From NCBI RefSeq assembly GCF_004339565.1, contig NZ_SMFZ01000002.1, positions 248,001 through 312,000 of the forward strand: a stretch of DNA of 64,000 nt, given 5' to 3'. The notes beneath the pieces are model-generated. The model was given only the letters and a program-made list of their open reading frames with translations, had not been told where the DNA came from and searched no databases. The DNA is from Pseudonocardia endophytica. GTDB taxonomy: Bacteria; Actinomycetota; Actinomycetes; Mycobacteriales; Pseudonocardiaceae. Position 1 is the stretch's first letter, and every line of letters begins with the position of its first letter. Positions 1 to 9,870 of the stretch are shown here, in pieces. The translations under genes and the position numbers were made by a program.

Positions 1-951
1 TGCCTGCTCGGCGGCCTGCGCGCGCCCGCCGACGAACTGGTCCTCGGCCTGGCGGTCGGCCGAGCGGACGACCCCCACGGACGAGTCGACGGCGGCGTTC
101 CACGCGGCCGCGTCGGCCGTGACGCGCCCGTCGCTCGGTGTTGCCATGATCCCGTCCCGCAGGCTCTGCCGCTGCGCGTTGGCCGGGTCGGTGGCGAAGT
201 TGCCGAACTGGTCGACCTGCTGCGGGGTCAGCGAGGCCTGGTAGTCGCTCGCCGCGGACTGGTAGTTCGCCTCGGCGCCGTTGACGACGGCCTTCTGCGC
301 CTCGGGCAGCTGGGAGGCGGCGATCGCGCCGCCGAGCACGGAACGTTCCAGCTCCAGCGCCTCGGTGGCCGACGCCGTCGAGCCCAGTGCCGTCGCGAGG
401 CCCGCCGTGTCGGAGGTCTGCAGCTGGCCGAGCAGCGCGCGGTCGAGCGCCAGCGTGCGCTGCACGACCGCGGTGTAGCGGGTCGTGACGTCCTGGACGG
501 GCGTCGGTGCGGCGGCCACCTGTGACCGGATGATCGGCAGCTGCCCGATCGTCGTGTCCGCCTGCCGCTTCGCCGTGCCGATCTGCGGCGCCTGCTGCTC
601 GGCGGCGGTCAGGGTGTCGTTCGCGCGGCGCACGGCCTGGTCGGTGGCGGCCTGCGCGCTGTCCACGGCGTTCCGGTCGCCGAGGCGGTTGCCCCCGACG
701 AACACGACGGCGGCGGACCGTTCCGCCTGCAGTGCCTGCGTCAGCGCCCCGACCTGCTGGTGGGCCTCGACGAGACCGCTGCCCTGGCCGAGCTCCTCGG
801 CGACGTTGGCCTGGTCGACCACGCGGAACGCGCCGATCGCCAGGGCCAGGATCGTGGGGACGAGACCCACGACGGCCAGCTTGGCGACCAGGCTCCAGTT
901 GCGCGGGTCCATCCGCTCGGACCAGGTGCGACGGCGTTCCGTGCTGGTCAC
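1..951 (-). CDS. Sensor protein with nitrate/nitrite-sensing (NIT) domain, 3' end beyond window
   Basis: The N-terminal 317 residues are in the window and the reading frame stays open to the left edge, so the gene is partial. Translation begins at a GTG (949-951 on the minus strand) preceded by a GGGAGA ribosome-binding site. The order seen is a short basic N-terminus, a membrane helix at about residues 23-42 (LAVVGLVPTILALAIGAF), then a long Ala/Gln-rich, helical, extracellular-looking region with LQAERSAAVVF and LELERSVLGGAI, typical of actinobacterial nitrate- and nitrite-sensing domains. In this family the C-terminus is usually a histidine-kinase ATPase domain, but none of it is visible here. 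It would sense small anions outside the membrane and signal inward. The family is fairly sure; the output domain is inferred. Confidence 0.75.
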   Translation of the reverse strand, partial: MTSTERRRTWSERMDPRNWSLVAKLAVVGLVPTILALAIGAFRVVDQANVAEELGQGSGLVEAHQQVGALTQALQAERSAAVVFVGGNRLGDRNAVDSAQAATDQAVRRANDTLTAAEQQAPQIGTAKRQADTTIGQLPIIRSQVAAAPTPVQDVTTRYTAVVQRTLALDRALLGQLQTSDTAGLATALGSTASATEALELERSVLGGAIAASQLPEAQKAVVNGAEANYQSAASDYQASLTPQQVDQFGNFATDPANAQRQSLRDGIMATPSDGRVTADAAAWNAAVDSSVGVVRSADRQAEDQFVGGRAQAAEQA

Positions 952-1432
952 GTCAAGGTCTCCCTGTCGGTATCCGGTGCGGTCACCGCGATGTCGGGGA
1001 CGGCCGGGCGGGCGGAGCGGACGGGACCGGCGCGCTCGGCCGACCCGGCGAGGCCGGTGAGCCCGTCCCGGGGGGACGGGCGCTCTGACACTGCGGGGTG
1101 GGGAGCCATCGGGAGGTCTGGTGCGCCTTTCGCGGTCGTCTCCGGTCGGACGGCGACCCCGGACCGCTCCGGGACGTCCGCCCGTCCGTCCTCATCGTGA
1201 CGCGCCGACGGGTCTCGCCGCGTCGATGTGGTCGGCCGGATATGATCGATGTGGGTCTCGTCTGTACTCGCGCTCGGCCGGTGAGTCTAGCCGTTGACAC
1301 GGGTCGCTCCCGAGTGGCGTAACGGCCTCGACCGGCCCGATCACGTCGGGTCACGCGCGACGACCGCTCGCCGACCCGCACCGTCCGGCGGCCCCGGGAA
1401 CAGGCGTTTCCGCCGTGGAAAGGATTCGCTCC
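952..1432. other. Divergent intergenic region with a candidate promoter for XPB
   Basis: This 481-bp gap separates the minus-strand NIT gene from the plus-strand XPB gene, so it should hold both promoters. A TTGACA hexamer at 1294-1299 is followed about 17-18 bp later by GCGTAAC near 1317-1323, a plausible but weak sigma-70 type promoter for XPB. No convincing small gene was found. Confidence 0.4.
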
Positions 1433-3094
1433 GTGACTGATGGTCCACTGATCGTACAGTCGGACAAGACACTGCTCCTCGAGATCGACCATGCCGAGTC
1501 GGAGGCCGCCCGCGCGGCCATCGCGCCGTTCGCGGAGCTGGAGCGGGCGCCGGAGCACGTCCACACCTACCGGGTCACGCCGCTGGCCCTGTGGAACGCG
1601 CGGGCCGCGGGGCACGACGCCGAGCAGGTCGTCGACGCGCTCGTGCGATGGTCCCGCTATCCCGTCCCGCAGCCGTTGCTCGTCGACGTCGTGGACACGA
1701 TGGGCCGCTACGGGCGCCTGCAGCTGTCCAACCACCCCGCGCACGGCCTCGTGCTCACCGCGCTGGACCGTGCCGTGCTGGAGGAGATCCTCCGGCAGAA
1801 GAAGATCTCGCCGATGCTCGGCGCCCGGATCGACGACGACACCGTCGTCGTGCATCCGTCGGAGCGCGGCCGGCTGAAGCAGGCGCTGCTCAAGGTCGGC
1901 TGGCCCGCCGACGACCAGGCCGGCTACGTCGACGGCGAGGCGCATTACATCGAGCTGGACCAGACGGAATGGCATCTGCGCGACTACCAGTCCCAGGCCG
2001 TCGACGGGTTCTGGGACGGCGGCTCCGGCGTCGTCGTGCTGCCCTGTGGCGCGGGGAAGACGCTGGTCGGTGCCGCGGCGATGGCCAAGGCCGGCGCGAC
2101 GACGCTGATCCTGGTCACGAACACGGTCGCGGGCCGTCAGTGGAAGCGGGAGCTGATCGCGCGGACGTCGCTGACCGAGGAGGAGATCGGCGAGTACTCC
2201 GGGGAGCGCAAGGAGATCCGCCCGGTCACGATCGCGACCTACCAGGTGGTCACGCGCAAGACCAAGGGCGAGTACCGGCACCTGGAGCTGTTCGACTCCC
2301 GGGACTGGGGCCTCGTGATCTACGACGAGGTGCACCTGCTCCCGGCACCGGTGTTCCGGATGACGGCCGACCTGCAGTCCCGCCGCCGTCTCGGTCTGAC
2401 CGCCACGCTCGTCCGCGAGGACGGCCGCGAGGGCGACGTGTTCTCGCTGATCGGCCCGAAGCGCTACGACGCGCCGTGGCGGGACATCGAGGCGCAGGGC
2501 TGGATCGCGCCCGCGGAGTGCATCGAGGTCAGGGTGACCCTGACCGACGCGGAGCGGATGGGCTACGCGACCGCGGACGCCGAGGAGCGCTACCGGATGG
2601 CCTCCACGGCGCACACGAAGCTCGCCGTGGTCAAGAAGATCGTCGAGAAGCACCATGGCGAGCCGACGCTGGTGATCGGCGCCTACCTGGAGCAGCTCGA
2701 CGAGCTCGGCGAGACCCTCGACTGCCCGGTCATCCAGGGGTCGACGCGCAACCGCGAGCGCGAGCGGCTGTTCGACGCGTTCCGTAGCGGCGAGATCAGC
2801 AGGCTCGTGGTGTCGAAGGTGGCCAACTTCTCGATCGACCTGCCGGAGGCGACGGTCGCGGTGCAGGTCTCCGGCACGTTCGGCTCCCGCCAGGAGGAGG
2901 CGCAGCGGCTCGGTCGGTTGCTGCGTCCGAAGGGCGACGGCAGGCAGGCCCACTTCTACTCCGTCGTCTCCCGGGACACGGTGGACACCGACTACGCGGC
3001 GCACCGGCAGCGGTTCCTGGCCGAGCAGGGCTACGCGTACCGGATCGTCGACGCCGACGACCTGCTGGGCCCGACGCTCCCCGAGGTCGGCTGA
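1433..3094 (+). CDS. XPB/ERCC3-type 3'-5' DNA helicase (DNA repair helicase)
   Basis: ATP-dependent 3'-5' DNA helicase of the bacterial XPB family, about 553 residues, the length of the mycobacterial protein. The N-terminus TDGPLIVQSDKTLLLE matches what I recall of the mycobacterial homologue and sets the GTG start at 1433, with AAAGGA 8 nt upstream; an in-frame GTG at 1415 lacks such support. Visible motifs are Walker A PCGAGKT (near residue 203), motif II YDEVH, motif III LTATLVRED and motif VI QEEAQRLGRLLRPK. The N-terminal 180 residues form the damage-recognition-like region with PAHGL and KKISPMLGARIDDDT. It probably acts in DNA repair or transcription-coupled unwinding and stands alone, with no XPF or Bax1 partner nearby. 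Confidence 0.93.
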   Translation: MTDGPLIVQSDKTLLLEIDHAESEAARAAIAPFAELERAPEHVHTYRVTPLALWNARAAGHDAEQVVDALVRWSRYPVPQPLLVDVVDTMGRYGRLQLSNHPAHGLVLTALDRAVLEEILRQKKISPMLGARIDDDTVVVHPSERGRLKQALLKVGWPADDQAGYVDGEAHYIELDQTEWHLRDYQSQAVDGFWDGGSGVVVLPCGAGKTLVGAAAMAKAGATTLILVTNTVAGRQWKRELIARTSLTEEEIGEYSGERKEIRPVTIATYQVVTRKTKGEYRHLELFDSRDWGLVIYDEVHLLPAPVFRMTADLQSRRRLGLTATLVREDGREGDVFSLIGPKRYDAPWRDIEAQGWIAPAECIEVRVTLTDAERMGYATADAEERYRMASTAHTKLAVVKKIVEKHHGEPTLVIGAYLEQLDELGETLDCPVIQGSTRNRERERLFDAFRSGEISRLVVSKVANFSIDLPEATVAVQVSGTFGSRQEEAQRLGRLLRPKGDGRQAHFYSVVSRDTVDTDYAAHRQRFLAEQGYAYRIVDADDLLGPTLPEVG

Positions 3095-3255
3095 GCGTCA
3101 CCTCGGCCGAACGGGCGCGGTCGTCACCGCCAGTGGTGGCGTTCCGGCCCGGCGTCCACCCGATTCGGTGGCAGATCCCCACGTCGGGCTGCTCGTTGTG
3201 CACACTGGAAACAGGCGCCGGACCGGCACGGTCACGAGGACGAGGGAGGTCGAGG

Positions 3256-3480
3256 GTGTCACTGTTCGTGTGGATCCTTCTCGGCCTCGCGGTGTGGATC
3301 GCCCTGGGTGTGGTCGTCGCGGTGATCGTCGGCCGAATGGTCCGCCGCCGGGACGCGCAGGTGCCGCACGACGTCGTGGGCGACGTGACCGGCTCGCTGC
3401 CGGAGCCGCGCGACGGCACCGACCGGCCGTCGCTCGAGGGAACCGGGCGCCGCCGCCACGGCCCGTCACCCTTGGACTGA
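3256..3480 (+). CDS. Small single-span membrane protein, function unknown
   Basis: A 74-residue protein read from a GTG with GGGAGG upstream. Residues 4-26 (FVWILLGLAVWIALGVVVAV and the next few residues) form one hydrophobic helix followed by RMVRRRD, so the C-terminus should be cytoplasmic by the positive-inside rule. The soluble tail (about 45 residues) is polar and low in complexity. No family was recognised. It sits 161 bp after XPB and 85 bp before the PspC gene on the same strand. Confidence 0.55.
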   Translation: MSLFVWILLGLAVWIALGVVVAVIVGRMVRRRDAQVPHDVVGDVTGSLPEPRDGTDRPSLEGTGRRRHGPSPLD

Positions 3481-3565
3481 GCCCGGGGTCGGACCGGCAC
3501 GATCCGGGGCGGACTCCGGGTGGATCCCGAGGTCCGGCCCGTCGTGGCCGAGCAGAGTTGTGGTC

Positions 3566-3853
3566 ATGGAGAACACCACCGCCACCCAGACCGCCACCGA
3601 CCAGGCCGCCACCGACCCGGGCCCGGCCCCCGCGGCGATCGCCGCCCCGCGCCGGCCGCGGTTCAAGCTCCGCCGCAGTCCGGACGACGTGATGCTCAGC
3701 GGCCTGTCCGCGGGCATCGCCGAGGAGCTCGACCTCGACCCGGCGCTCGTCCGGATCGCGATGGCCGTGCTGACCGTCCTGACCAGTGGCGCGATGGCAC
3801 TCGTCTACATCGCCGGGTGGATCCTGGCGCCGGTCGAGCCGGCCCGGTCCTGA
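3566..3853 (+). CDS. PspC-domain membrane protein
   Basis: A 95-residue protein whose C-terminal half is a PspC domain: FKLRRSPDDVMLSGLSAGIA, then LDLDPALVRIAMAVLTVLT and a second hydrophobic stretch ending in YIAGWILAP. The pattern (R-D, G-[LV]-x-x-G-[IL]-A, D-P-x-[LW]-[VI]-R) is the PspC signature linked to envelope stress. The first 30 residues are a Thr/Ala/Pro-rich cytoplasmic lead. ATG at 3566 is preferred to GTG 3560 for spacing, although the site is weak. It has no Psp partner nearby, so its role in stress response is inferred from the family only. Confidence 0.8.
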   Translation: MENTTATQTATDQAATDPGPAPAAIAAPRRPRFKLRRSPDDVMLSGLSAGIAEELDLDPALVRIAMAVLTVLTSGAMALVYIAGWILAPVEPARS

Positions 3854-3899
3854 TCCCGGAGGTGCCGTCCGGCGGTGCGGGGGCCGCCGGACGGTCCGG

Positions 3900-4496
3900 T
3901 CAGCGCCAGGCCGCCGTGACCCGGCCGGACCAGTTCGCCAGCCGCTCGGTGGGGCCCGCGTCGTCGGCGGGCTCCACCGGGGGATCGAACGGGATGTGCT
4001 CGCGTGCCCCGGCGAGGATCCGCTCGGCGGCCTCGCGGCCGAACGCGACGAGCTCCGGGTCGGCCTCGGGATCCTGTCCGGTCGCGACGGCGAGGTCCCA
4101 CCCGTGGACGAGGGCCTCGTTGAGGAAGCCGTGCAACGTCTCCCGGCCGGTCACCTCGCCCCACGGCACCCGCATCGTGCGGTCGAGAACCGCGTCGTCG
4201 GACCAGGCGGCGACGGCCGCATCGGCGTCCGCGGCGTAGGTGCCGGCGAGCGCGTCGTCGGCGATGCCGGGGATCACGTGCGGGATGGCGAGCCCGTCGA
4301 CGCCCCGGGCGAACGCTCGCGGACGGCGGATCGTGGTCAGCAGGTGCGCGAGCAGTGTCCGGACGTCGAACTCGGAACAGGGGGTCGGGTTCGCCATCTG
4401 GTCGGCGCGCACACCGGCGGCCAGGCCGGCGACCCAGGTCACGGCGTCGCGGAAGGCGGGGCGGGGGTCGGCGAGTGCGGTCGTCTCGTTCGTCAT
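3900..4496 (-). CDS. TIGR03086-type / mycothiol-dependent maleylpyruvate isomerase-like (DinB fold) protein
   Basis: 198 residues from ATG 4496. The N-terminal region with MANPTPCSEFDVRTLLAHLL is the typical actinobacterial signature of this family, in which a conserved His (here the H of LLAHLL) and two later histidines (HGFLNEALVHGWDLA) bind a metal. Most members are uncharacterised; some are mycothiol-dependent isomerases or transferases. It is transcribed divergently from the WYL regulator, with a short inverted repeat between them, so it is the probable regulatory target. Confidence 0.75.
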   Translation of the reverse strand: MTNETTALADPRPAFRDAVTWVAGLAAGVRADQMANPTPCSEFDVRTLLAHLLTTIRRPRAFARGVDGLAIPHVIPGIADDALAGTYAADADAAVAAWSDDAVLDRTMRVPWGEVTGRETLHGFLNEALVHGWDLAVATGQDPEADPELVAFGREAAERILAGAREHIPFDPPVEPADDAGPTERLANWSGRVTAAWR

Positions 4497-4515
4497 GCGA
4501 TGAACTCTGACAGCC

Positions 4516-4540
4516 AATCACGCCATCTTGTGTCGTGATT
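4516..4540. promoter_or_regulatory. Inverted repeat AATCACG-N11-CGTGATT, candidate WYL operator
   Basis: Two perfect 7-bp arms (4516-4522 and 4534-4540) lie in the 63-bp divergent promoter region between the TIGR03086-type gene and the WYL regulator. The stretch is more AT-rich than its surroundings. Dyads between a regulator and a divergent target are often autoregulatory operators; binding is inferred. Confidence 0.4.
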
Positions 4541-4559
4541 TTCTGGCACCCTCCGAAGC

Positions 4560-5507
4560 GTGCGTGCCGACCGCCTCCTCTCGCTCGTGCTGCTGCTCCG
4601 CCATCGCGGGCGGATGACCGCAGCGGCCATCGCGGCCGAGCTGGAGGTCTCCGAACGGACCGTCCTGCGCGACGTCGACGCGCTGTCCACGGCCGGTATC
4701 CCGGTCTACGCCGAGCGCGGCCGGGCGGGCGGGTTCGCGCTGCTGCCCGGCTTCTCGACGGACCTGACGGGTCTCACGCCCGGTGAGGCCGTCGCGCTGC
4801 TGACGTCGGGTGCGGCGTCCACGCCCGGCGCGCTGGGGTTGGGCTCCGAGTTCTCGTCGGCGATCCGGAAAGTGGTCGCCGCGCTGCCCGAACGTGCACG
4901 CCAGGACGCCACCGGGGCAGCCGAGCGGGTGCTCGTGCGTCGGGGTGGCTGGCTCGTGGACCCGCAGCAGGAGACCGGGGACGCGCTCGGGGCCGTGCAG
5001 AACGCCGTGTTCGCCGGGCGGCGCCTGCGGATCCGCTACCGCTCGGGGCGGGAGGAGTCGGAGGCGCGCTGGCGCACGATCGACCCGATCGGGCTCGTCG
5101 AGGCGGCCGGCCGCTGGTACCTGCTCGCGACCCGCGACGGCGAGGACCGCACCTACCGCGTCTCCCGCATCTCAGGGGCCGAGGAGCTCGACGAGCAGGC
5201 GCAGCGCCCGGACGGCGTCGACCTGGAGCAGCTGTGGCTGCGGCGCCGCGAGGAGTTCCGGTCCCGGATGCCGGGGGAGACCGTGCGGCTCCGGATGCCG
5301 GACGACCGCCGCGACGAGCTCGTCAGGGCCGCGGTGGACGTCGCCGACACCGGCGTGCCGGGCGAGGTCGAGGCGACGTTCGGGGACCTGAGGCACGCGG
5401 CGAAGATCGTCTGGCCTCTCCTGCCGGACGTCGAGGTGCTGGACCCGCCGGAACTGCGGGCGACCCTGCGCGCCCGCGCCGCCGCCGTCGCGGACGCCCT
5501 GGCCTGA
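4560..5507 (+). CDS. HTH (DeoR/HTH_11-type) WYL-domain transcriptional regulator
   Basis: 315 residues, the usual length for YafY-type WYL regulators. An N-terminal helix-turn-helix (about residues 5-60, RADRLLSLVLLLRHRG then LEVSERTVLRDVDALS) is followed by the WYL domain, with IRYRSGREE and the diagnostic AAGRWYLLATRDGE near residue 185, and a C-terminal WCX-like extension. WYL domains bind small ligands or nucleic acid. GTG 4560 is the first in-frame start. It is divergent from the TIGR03086-type gene and convergent with groEL across a strong terminator. Confidence 0.88.
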   Translation: MRADRLLSLVLLLRHRGRMTAAAIAAELEVSERTVLRDVDALSTAGIPVYAERGRAGGFALLPGFSTDLTGLTPGEAVALLTSGAASTPGALGLGSEFSSAIRKVVAALPERARQDATGAAERVLVRRGGWLVDPQQETGDALGAVQNAVFAGRRLRIRYRSGREESEARWRTIDPIGLVEAAGRWYLLATRDGEDRTYRVSRISGAEELDEQAQRPDGVDLEQLWLRRREEFRSRMPGETVRLRMPDDRRDELVRAAVDVADTGVPGEVEATFGDLRHAAKIVWPLLPDVEVLDPPELRATLRARAAAVADALA

Positions 5508-5512
5508 ACACG

Positions 5513-5552
5513 CCGCAGGGGCGGCACCGGCGAACCGGTACCGCCCCTGCGG
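5513..5552. terminator. Bidirectional terminator-like hairpin between WYL regulator and groEL
   Basis: 18-bp arms (5513-5530 and 5535-5552) with a single mismatch close on a CGAA tetraloop. The hairpin lies between two convergent genes, so it can serve both; there is no long T tract, as is common in actinobacteria. Confidence 0.7.
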
Positions 5553-5574
5553 GGAACGTGCTGGGGGGACGGAC

Positions 5575-7212
<1,638 letters not shown>

Positions 7213-7312
7213 GGGGGTGTAGCCCTCCGAATGAATCAGATGATCGTGTGGTCCGAGGACGGTGCCCGCGACGGACGACCGGCAACCCTGCGCCGGCCTC
7301 ACCGAACCAGAC

Positions 7313-7339
7313 CTGGCACTCCACGGCCACGAGTGCCAG
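7313..7339. promoter_or_regulatory. CIRCE-like operator, distal copy
   Basis: CTGGCACTC-N9-GAGTGCCAG, perfectly symmetrical 9-bp arms with the canonical 9-bp spacer. The CIRCE consensus is TTAGCACTC-N9-GAGTGCTAA; the GCACTC/GAGTGC core is intact. It lies 101 bp upstream of the groEL start and should bind HrcA. Confidence 0.85.
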
Positions 7340-7356
7340 TGGATGCTCTCTCTGTT

Positions 7357-7383
7357 CTAGCACTCGACCATGGCGAGTGCAAC
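7357..7383. promoter_or_regulatory. CIRCE operator, second copy
   Basis: CTAGCACTC-N9-GAGTGCAAC, with the core half-sites exact and the flanks close to consensus. It begins 44 bp from the first copy's start, roughly four helical turns, so two HrcA dimers could bind the same face. It is also only 53 bp from moeA, which could fall under heat control. Confidence 0.85.
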
Positions 7384-7435
7384 TTCCCCCGGCCCCCGCC
7401 GGACGACCGCTCCGACGAGCGGGAGGATGACGCGC

Positions 7436-8674
7436 ATGGCCGCCTCCTGGGATGCACCGCGTTCGGTCGACGAGCACCGCGCAGCGGTCGCCGCGCTGCT
7501 CACCCCGACCGGTACCGAACAGGTCGCGCTCGCCGACGCGGCGGGCCGGGTGCTGGCCGCCGACCTGCACGCCGCGGTGGCGCTCCCGCCGTTCGACAAC
7601 TCCGCGATGGACGGCTACGCGGTACGCGCCGCGGAGGTCGCGACGGCGTCCGGCGACGCCCCGGTGACGTTGCCGGTCGCCGAGGACGTTCCGGCGGGCC
7701 GCACCGACGTCCCGCCGATGGCGGCCGGCACCGTGCACCGGATCATGACCGGGGCGCCGGTCCCGGAGGGCGCGGACGCGATCGTGCCCGTCGAGCAGAC
7801 CGACGGCGGCACCACCACGGTCGCGATCAGCGCCCCGGCCGAGCCCGGCGCGTTCGTACGCCTGGCGGGCGGTGACGCCGCGAGGGGTGCGGTCCTGCTC
7901 ACCGCGGGCACCGTGCTCGGCGCGTCGCAGCTCGGGCTCGCCGCCGCGTGCGGGGTCGCGACGCTGCCGGTGCACCGCCGTCCGCACGTGCTCGTCCTGT
8001 CCACCGGCTCGGAGCTCGTCGCGCCGGGCGGGACGCTGCTGCCCGGCCAGATCTACGAGTCGAACGGCACGATGCTCGCGATCGCGGTCCGCGAGGCGGG
8101 CGCGACCGCGGAGCAGCTGGCGTTCGTGCCGGACGACGTCGAGGCGTTCCGCTCGCTGATCGCGGAGAAGGTGACGGCGGGCGTGGACCTGGTCATCACG
8201 TCCGGCGGTGTCAGCGCGGGCGCCTACGAGGTGGTCAAGGAGGCGCTCGCCGGGCACGGCGTCGGGTTCGGCAAGGTGGCGATGCAGCCCGGCGGGCCGC
8301 AGGGGGCCGGGCGCCTGGAGCTGAAGGGCGCGGACGACGTCGCGGTCACCACGCTGCCGGGGAACCCGGTCAGCTCGCTGGTGTCCTTCGAGGTGTTCGT
8401 CCGGCCCGCGCTGCGGGCGGCGATGGGGCATCCGTCCCCCGAGCGGCCGGTCGTGACCGCCCGGGTGAACGGTGCGCTGACCTCGCCCGCCGGACGCAGG
8501 CAGTTCCGGCGGGGGGTCCTCGACGCCCGGTCCGGCACCGTCTCCGAGATCGGCACGCCGGCGTCGCACCTCATCGCCGCACTCGCGCAGGCCGACTGCC
8601 TGATCGACGTCCCGGCCGAGGTCGAGCACGTCGAGGACGGGACGACGGTCGCGGTCTGGCTTCTCGAGGTCTGA
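7436..8674 (+). CDS. moeA: Molybdopterin molybdenumtransferase MoeA
   Basis: 412 residues, the usual MoeA size. It inserts molybdate into adenylylated molybdopterin, the last step of molybdenum cofactor synthesis. Visible are the N-terminal VALPPFDNSAMDGYAVR motif, RIMTGAPVPEGADAIVPVE, the MPT-binding domain VLSTGSELV, the ligand-site TSGGVSAG, and TTLPGNPVSSLVSFEVFVRP. ATG 7436 has GGGAGG at a good 9-nt spacing; an earlier ATG at 7427 abuts that site. With moaA and moaD later in the window it supports the two molybdenum hydroxylase operons. Confidence 0.95.
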   Translation: MAASWDAPRSVDEHRAAVAALLTPTGTEQVALADAAGRVLAADLHAAVALPPFDNSAMDGYAVRAAEVATASGDAPVTLPVAEDVPAGRTDVPPMAAGTVHRIMTGAPVPEGADAIVPVEQTDGGTTTVAISAPAEPGAFVRLAGGDAARGAVLLTAGTVLGASQLGLAAACGVATLPVHRRPHVLVLSTGSELVAPGGTLLPGQIYESNGTMLAIAVREAGATAEQLAFVPDDVEAFRSLIAEKVTAGVDLVITSGGVSAGAYEVVKEALAGHGVGFGKVAMQPGGPQGAGRLELKGADDVAVTTLPGNPVSSLVSFEVFVRPALRAAMGHPSPERPVVTARVNGALTSPAGRRQFRRGVLDARSGTVSEIGTPASHLIAALAQADCLIDVPAEVEHVEDGTTVAVWLLEV

Positions 8675-8689
8675 ACGCGCTACGCTGAC

Positions 8690-8955
8690 CCCGACTGTGA
8701 CTCAGGTCATAGTCTGTCCGGGCAACATATTCACCGCATGGAGCGTCTGTAGTGGTGAAGGTTCGGCCAATCGAGGTAGATCGCCGGTTCCACCAACGGT
8801 GATCTAGACGACGGGTCGTCAGCTCAGGAATACTTTCTACTGTGAAGGGGTAGTCCCTTCACAGCACAAGGCCCACCGCCCGTCGCTGGGGAGCGGACGA
8901 GCGGTTCCAAGGCCGGGGTCGTCGTCTCGGGGGATGACGGCCCCGGCCCTTTTTC
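8690..8955 (+). ncRNA. Candidate structured RNA: four hairpins in an otherwise geneless gap
   Basis: The 479-bp gap between moeA and psd has no credible protein gene. It holds, in order, AGATCGCCG/CGGTGATCT (8778-8805, 9 bp with one G-U), GACGAC/GTCGTC (8808-8821), a perfect 10-bp hairpin with a GTAGT loop (8840-8864), and a T-tailed terminator (8911-8955). The 5' part is AT-richer than the flanks. Such an array ending in a terminator suggests a small RNA or an attenuated leader for psd; the 5' end is a guess and no known RNA family was recognised. Confidence 0.4.
8911..8955 (+). terminator. Rho-independent terminator with T5 tail
   Basis: GGCCGGGGTCGTC (8911-8923) pairs with GACGGCCCCGGCC (8936-8948), 13 bp with one G-U, followed by CTTTTT. 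A T tail is rare in this genome, which makes this the clearest intrinsic terminator in the window. It lies about 235 bp after moeA and 200 bp before psd. Confidence 0.8.
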
Positions 8956-9153
8956 GAAGCCGTTCGGCGCGCCGCACGATCCGTTGATCACCGGTACCCC
9001 CGGCCTGGCTCCCGGGGCGTCCGCGTAGCGTAACGACGACAGTCCACGAGCGGCCGGTGACCCGTCGGAGATCCCGGGCCTGCCGCACGCAGCGCAGCGC
9101 CGACCGGGGCAGATCGGTTCGCCGGACCGGCGCGGAGGAGCCGACACCAGCCC

Positions 9154-9870
9154 ATGCCCGAGTCGACCGGGACCTCGCCGACCTCGCCCTCCCACATCGC
9201 CCGTCTGGTCCGGGACGCCGTACCGCCGATGCATCCCGGCGGGCGTCCGATCGTCGCCGGGGTCGGTGTCGCCGCGGCCGGGCTGCGGCTGCTGAGCGGG
9301 CGGGGCACCGGTGCCGGCCTGCTGGCCACGGCCGCCGTCGCCGCGTTCTTCCGCTCACCGCACCGCACACCGCCGACACGCGCGGACGTCGTCGTCGCCC
9401 CGGCGGACGGCACCGTCGCGACCGTGGGTGAGGCCGTCCCGCCGGACGAGCTGGACATGGAACGACGTCCGGTCGTCCGGGTCGGCGTGTTCCTCTCGCT
9501 CCTGGACGTGCACGTCCAGTGGACGCCGGTGCACGGGCGCGTCCGGCACGTCGAGTACCGGCCGGGGGCGTTCCTGTCCGCGGACCTGGACAAGGCCAGC
9601 GAGGACAACGAGCGCAACGCCGTCACGTTCGAAGCCGCGGACGGATCGCGCGTCGGCGTCGTCCAGATCGCCGGGCTGCTCGCCCGCCGGATCGTCTGCG
9701 ACCTGGCGCCCGGCGACGAGGTCGCGGCGGGCGAGCGGTTCGGCCTGATCCGCTTCGGCTCCCGCGTCGACACCTACCTGCCGCCGGACGCGCGGGCGCT
9801 GGTGACTCCCGGCCAGCGCAGCGTCGGGGCCGAGACCGTGCTGGCCGAGATCCCGCGGCGGGGCGCGTGA
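9154..9870 (+). CDS. psd: Phosphatidylserine decarboxylase proenzyme
   Basis: 238 residues, the short (type II) form of actinobacteria. It converts phosphatidylserine to phosphatidylethanolamine at the membrane. Motifs are VVVAPADGTV near residue 87, LSLLDVHVQWTPVHGRV, the ENERNAVTFEAADG segment, and the self-cleavage site in IRFGSRVDTYLP near residue 207, where the Ser after FG becomes the pyruvoyl group. It overlaps pssA by 4 bp (GTGA), so the two consecutive enzymes of the pathway are translationally coupled. Confidence 0.95.
   Translation: MPESTGTSPTSPSHIARLVRDAVPPMHPGGRPIVAGVGVAAAGLRLLSGRGTGAGLLATAAVAAFFRSPHRTPPTRADVVVAPADGTVATVGEAVPPDELDMERRPVVRVGVFLSLLDVHVQWTPVHGRVRHVEYRPGAFLSADLDKASEDNERNAVTFEAADGSRVGVVQIAGLLARRIVCDLAPGDEVAAGERFGLIRFGSRVDTYLPPDARALVTPGQRSVGAETVLAEIPRRGA

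Noticed and set aside
983..3004. Long minus-strand open frame opposite the XPB helicase
   Set aside because: It is a GC-bias shadow: the translation is Arg/Ala/Gly-rich without motifs, and the plus strand encodes a complete, conserved XPB.
8690..8955. Known riboswitch (ydaO/c-di-AMP or SAM class) in the moeA-psd gap
   Set aside because: None of the conserved core words of those classes could be found; it is reported only as an unassigned structured region.
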